Source of the DNA: Gaoshiqia sediminis
GTDB lineage: Bacteria; Bacteroidota; Bacteroidia; Bacteroidales; Prolixibacteraceae
Assembly: GCF_025907915.1 (NCBI RefSeq)
Contig: NZ_JAPAAF010000007.1
Span: forward strand, 62,001-126,000
Direction of reading: 5' to 3'
DNA length: 64,000 bases
This document shows positions 63,236 through 64,000 of the stretch, in pieces. Positions within the stretch are counted from its first letter, which is position 1, and the number at the start of each line of letters is the position of its first letter. The notes under the pieces are model-generated. The model saw only the letters and a program-made list of their open reading frames with translations. It was not told the origin of the DNA and did no database searches. A program made the translations under genes and the position numbers.

Positions 63236-64000
63236 TTAATAATGACAGCGCATGCAGTCGTTGGCGCCGATATCTTCTGCTTTTATGCTTTTTAAATCGT
63301 CTATTTCCAACTCCTCGTGCAGTTTCACGAAAGTTTCGTAATAGCCGTTTTCGGTGAACTTAACATCGGTGTCGCGGTGGCAATTAACACACCAACCCAT
63401 CGACAAGTCGGCATGTTGGCGCATGATGTCCATCTCTTCCACGGGGCCGTGGCACTGCTGGCAATCCAGCTTGGCAACGCCAACGTGGATGGCGTGGCTA
63501 AAGAAAACATGGTCGGGCAGATTGTGTAAACGTACCCATTCAACCGGGGTTTCAGTTTCAACAGACTCTACAATCTTGGCAATTTCAAATTGGCCGGAGT
63601 TGGTCCCCTCGCGGATCAATACATGACAATTCATACACAGATTCATGGCAGGTATCCCGGCTGATTTGCTGTCTTCGGCGGTGTGGTGGCAATACATACA
63701 GTCGATGCCATTATCGCCAGCATGCACTTTGTGCGAAAACTTGATGGGCTGGTCAGGGGCATAATCTTGCGATCGGCCAAGTTTGATGCCTTCATCCACC
63801 AGCATTTTAACCTGAAAACCAAAGGCTCCGGCAAAAATGATGACCGGAATGATCCGGTATTTTATTTTTCGGAAGAAAATCAGTTCGAGCAGGGTCCAAG
63901 TAATGAGCAGACCGAGGAAAAGAAAAAGCAGCAGGTTGTTGATACTTGGCTTCATTGGACTTAGGCCTGTCATGGCCAAGTCGTCCAGATAGGCCTTCAC
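63236..64000 (-). CDS. actA: Alternative complex III multihaem cytochrome c subunit ActA, 5' part cut by the window edge
   Basis: The visible 254 codons hold one membrane segment (LLLFLFLGLLITWTLLELIFF, about 23-43) and five haem c sites: CMYCH, CMNCH, CQQCH, CVNCH and CMRCH, the pentahaem core of ActA. The frame stays open to the edge. An internal ATG at 63955 (MKPSINN) could be a start, but the preceding residues (YLDDLAMTGLSP) look coding, and many Bacteroidota ActA proteins have an extra N-terminal cytochrome c domain, so the gene probably continues outside the window. First visible gene of the act operon, 18 bp before actB. Confidence 0.93.
   Translation of the reverse strand: MKAYLDDLAMTGLSPMKPSINNLLLFLFLGLLITWTLLELIFFRKIKYRIIPVIIFAGAFGFQVKMLVDEGIKLGRSQDYAPDQPIKFSHKVHAGDNGIDCMYCHHTAEDSKSAGIPAMNLCMNCHVLIREGTNSGQFEIAKIVESVETETPVEWVRLHNLPDHVFFSHAIHVGVAKLDCQQCHGPVEEMDIMRQHADLSMGWCVNCHRDTDVKFTENGYYETFVKLHEELEIDDLKSIKAEDIGANDCMRCHY

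Overview
The window comes from a chromosome of the phylum Bacteroidota, most likely the Marinilabiliales/Prolixibacteraceae side of Bacteroidia; the family-level placement is inference. The evidence is: several promoters of the Bacteroidota type (TTTG, 19 bp, TAnnTTTG); weak Shine-Dalgarno sequences; a type IX secretion (T9SS) cargo protease; SPOR, FISUMP and PKD surface proteins; a glycine-lipid synthesis pair; and an alternative complex III (act) operon, which implies a respiring organism. Base composition looks even throughout. I see no insertion sequence, phage, integrase or CRISPR array, so this is mostly core chromosome.

Left part (1-10200). A cut alkaline phosphatase gene lies on the left edge. 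Next is a leftward set: GNAT protein, ferritin-VIT iron transporter and AlbA_2-domain protein. A nucleotide-housecleaning phosphatase (yjjX) converges on the leftward operon miaB - AhpD-like - NifX-like. A SPOR protein then overlaps a long PurF-like amidophosphoribosyltransferase, which ends at a bidirectional terminator. Facing it is a leftward acyltransferase pair that resembles GlsA/GlsB of glycine lipid synthesis.

Centre-left (10400-27000). This is a full division and cell wall (dcw) cluster, all rightward and mostly overlapping or nearly touching: mraZ, rsmH, ftsL, ftsI, murE, mraY, murD, ftsW, murG, murC, ftsQ, ftsA and then TWO ftsZ genes in tandem. Three 10-bp-phased AAAGTG repeats precede mraZ and look like its operator. 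MurE carries the DNPR signature of meso-diaminopimelate ligases. The tandem ftsZ pair is the most striking feature. Both copies keep the GTPase loops, but only the second has a recognisable IPA-type C-terminal peptide. The first ends in an aromatic, probably amphipathic tail.

Centre (27000-43500). YqeY, a FISUMP lipoprotein with two near-identical FN3 repeats, a PKD protein and a FadL-like porin come first. A trehalose locus follows: a GH15 hydrolase divergent from a fused OtsA-OtsB. Then come a MORN-repeat protein, a T9SS-exported subtilase, xseA-xseB, and small DUF1761, CBM9-like and DUF4105 proteins.

Right part (43500-56500). mutS is followed by a tRNA cluster (Gly-Leu-Gly, the two Gly genes identical), DUF486, an AlkD-like protein, tRNA-Ser on the minus strand, a BI-1/YccA protein, two tandem paralogous YghO-like acetyltransferases, rpmE2 (L31 type B), a GlmU-like protein with a degenerate nucleotidyltransferase signature, lon and a small secreted protein.

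Right edge (56500-64000). The act operon runs leftward from the edge as actA (cut), B, C, D, E, F. It encodes a quinol:electron-acceptor oxidoreductase that replaces the bc1 complex. No terminal oxidase gene follows it inside the window.
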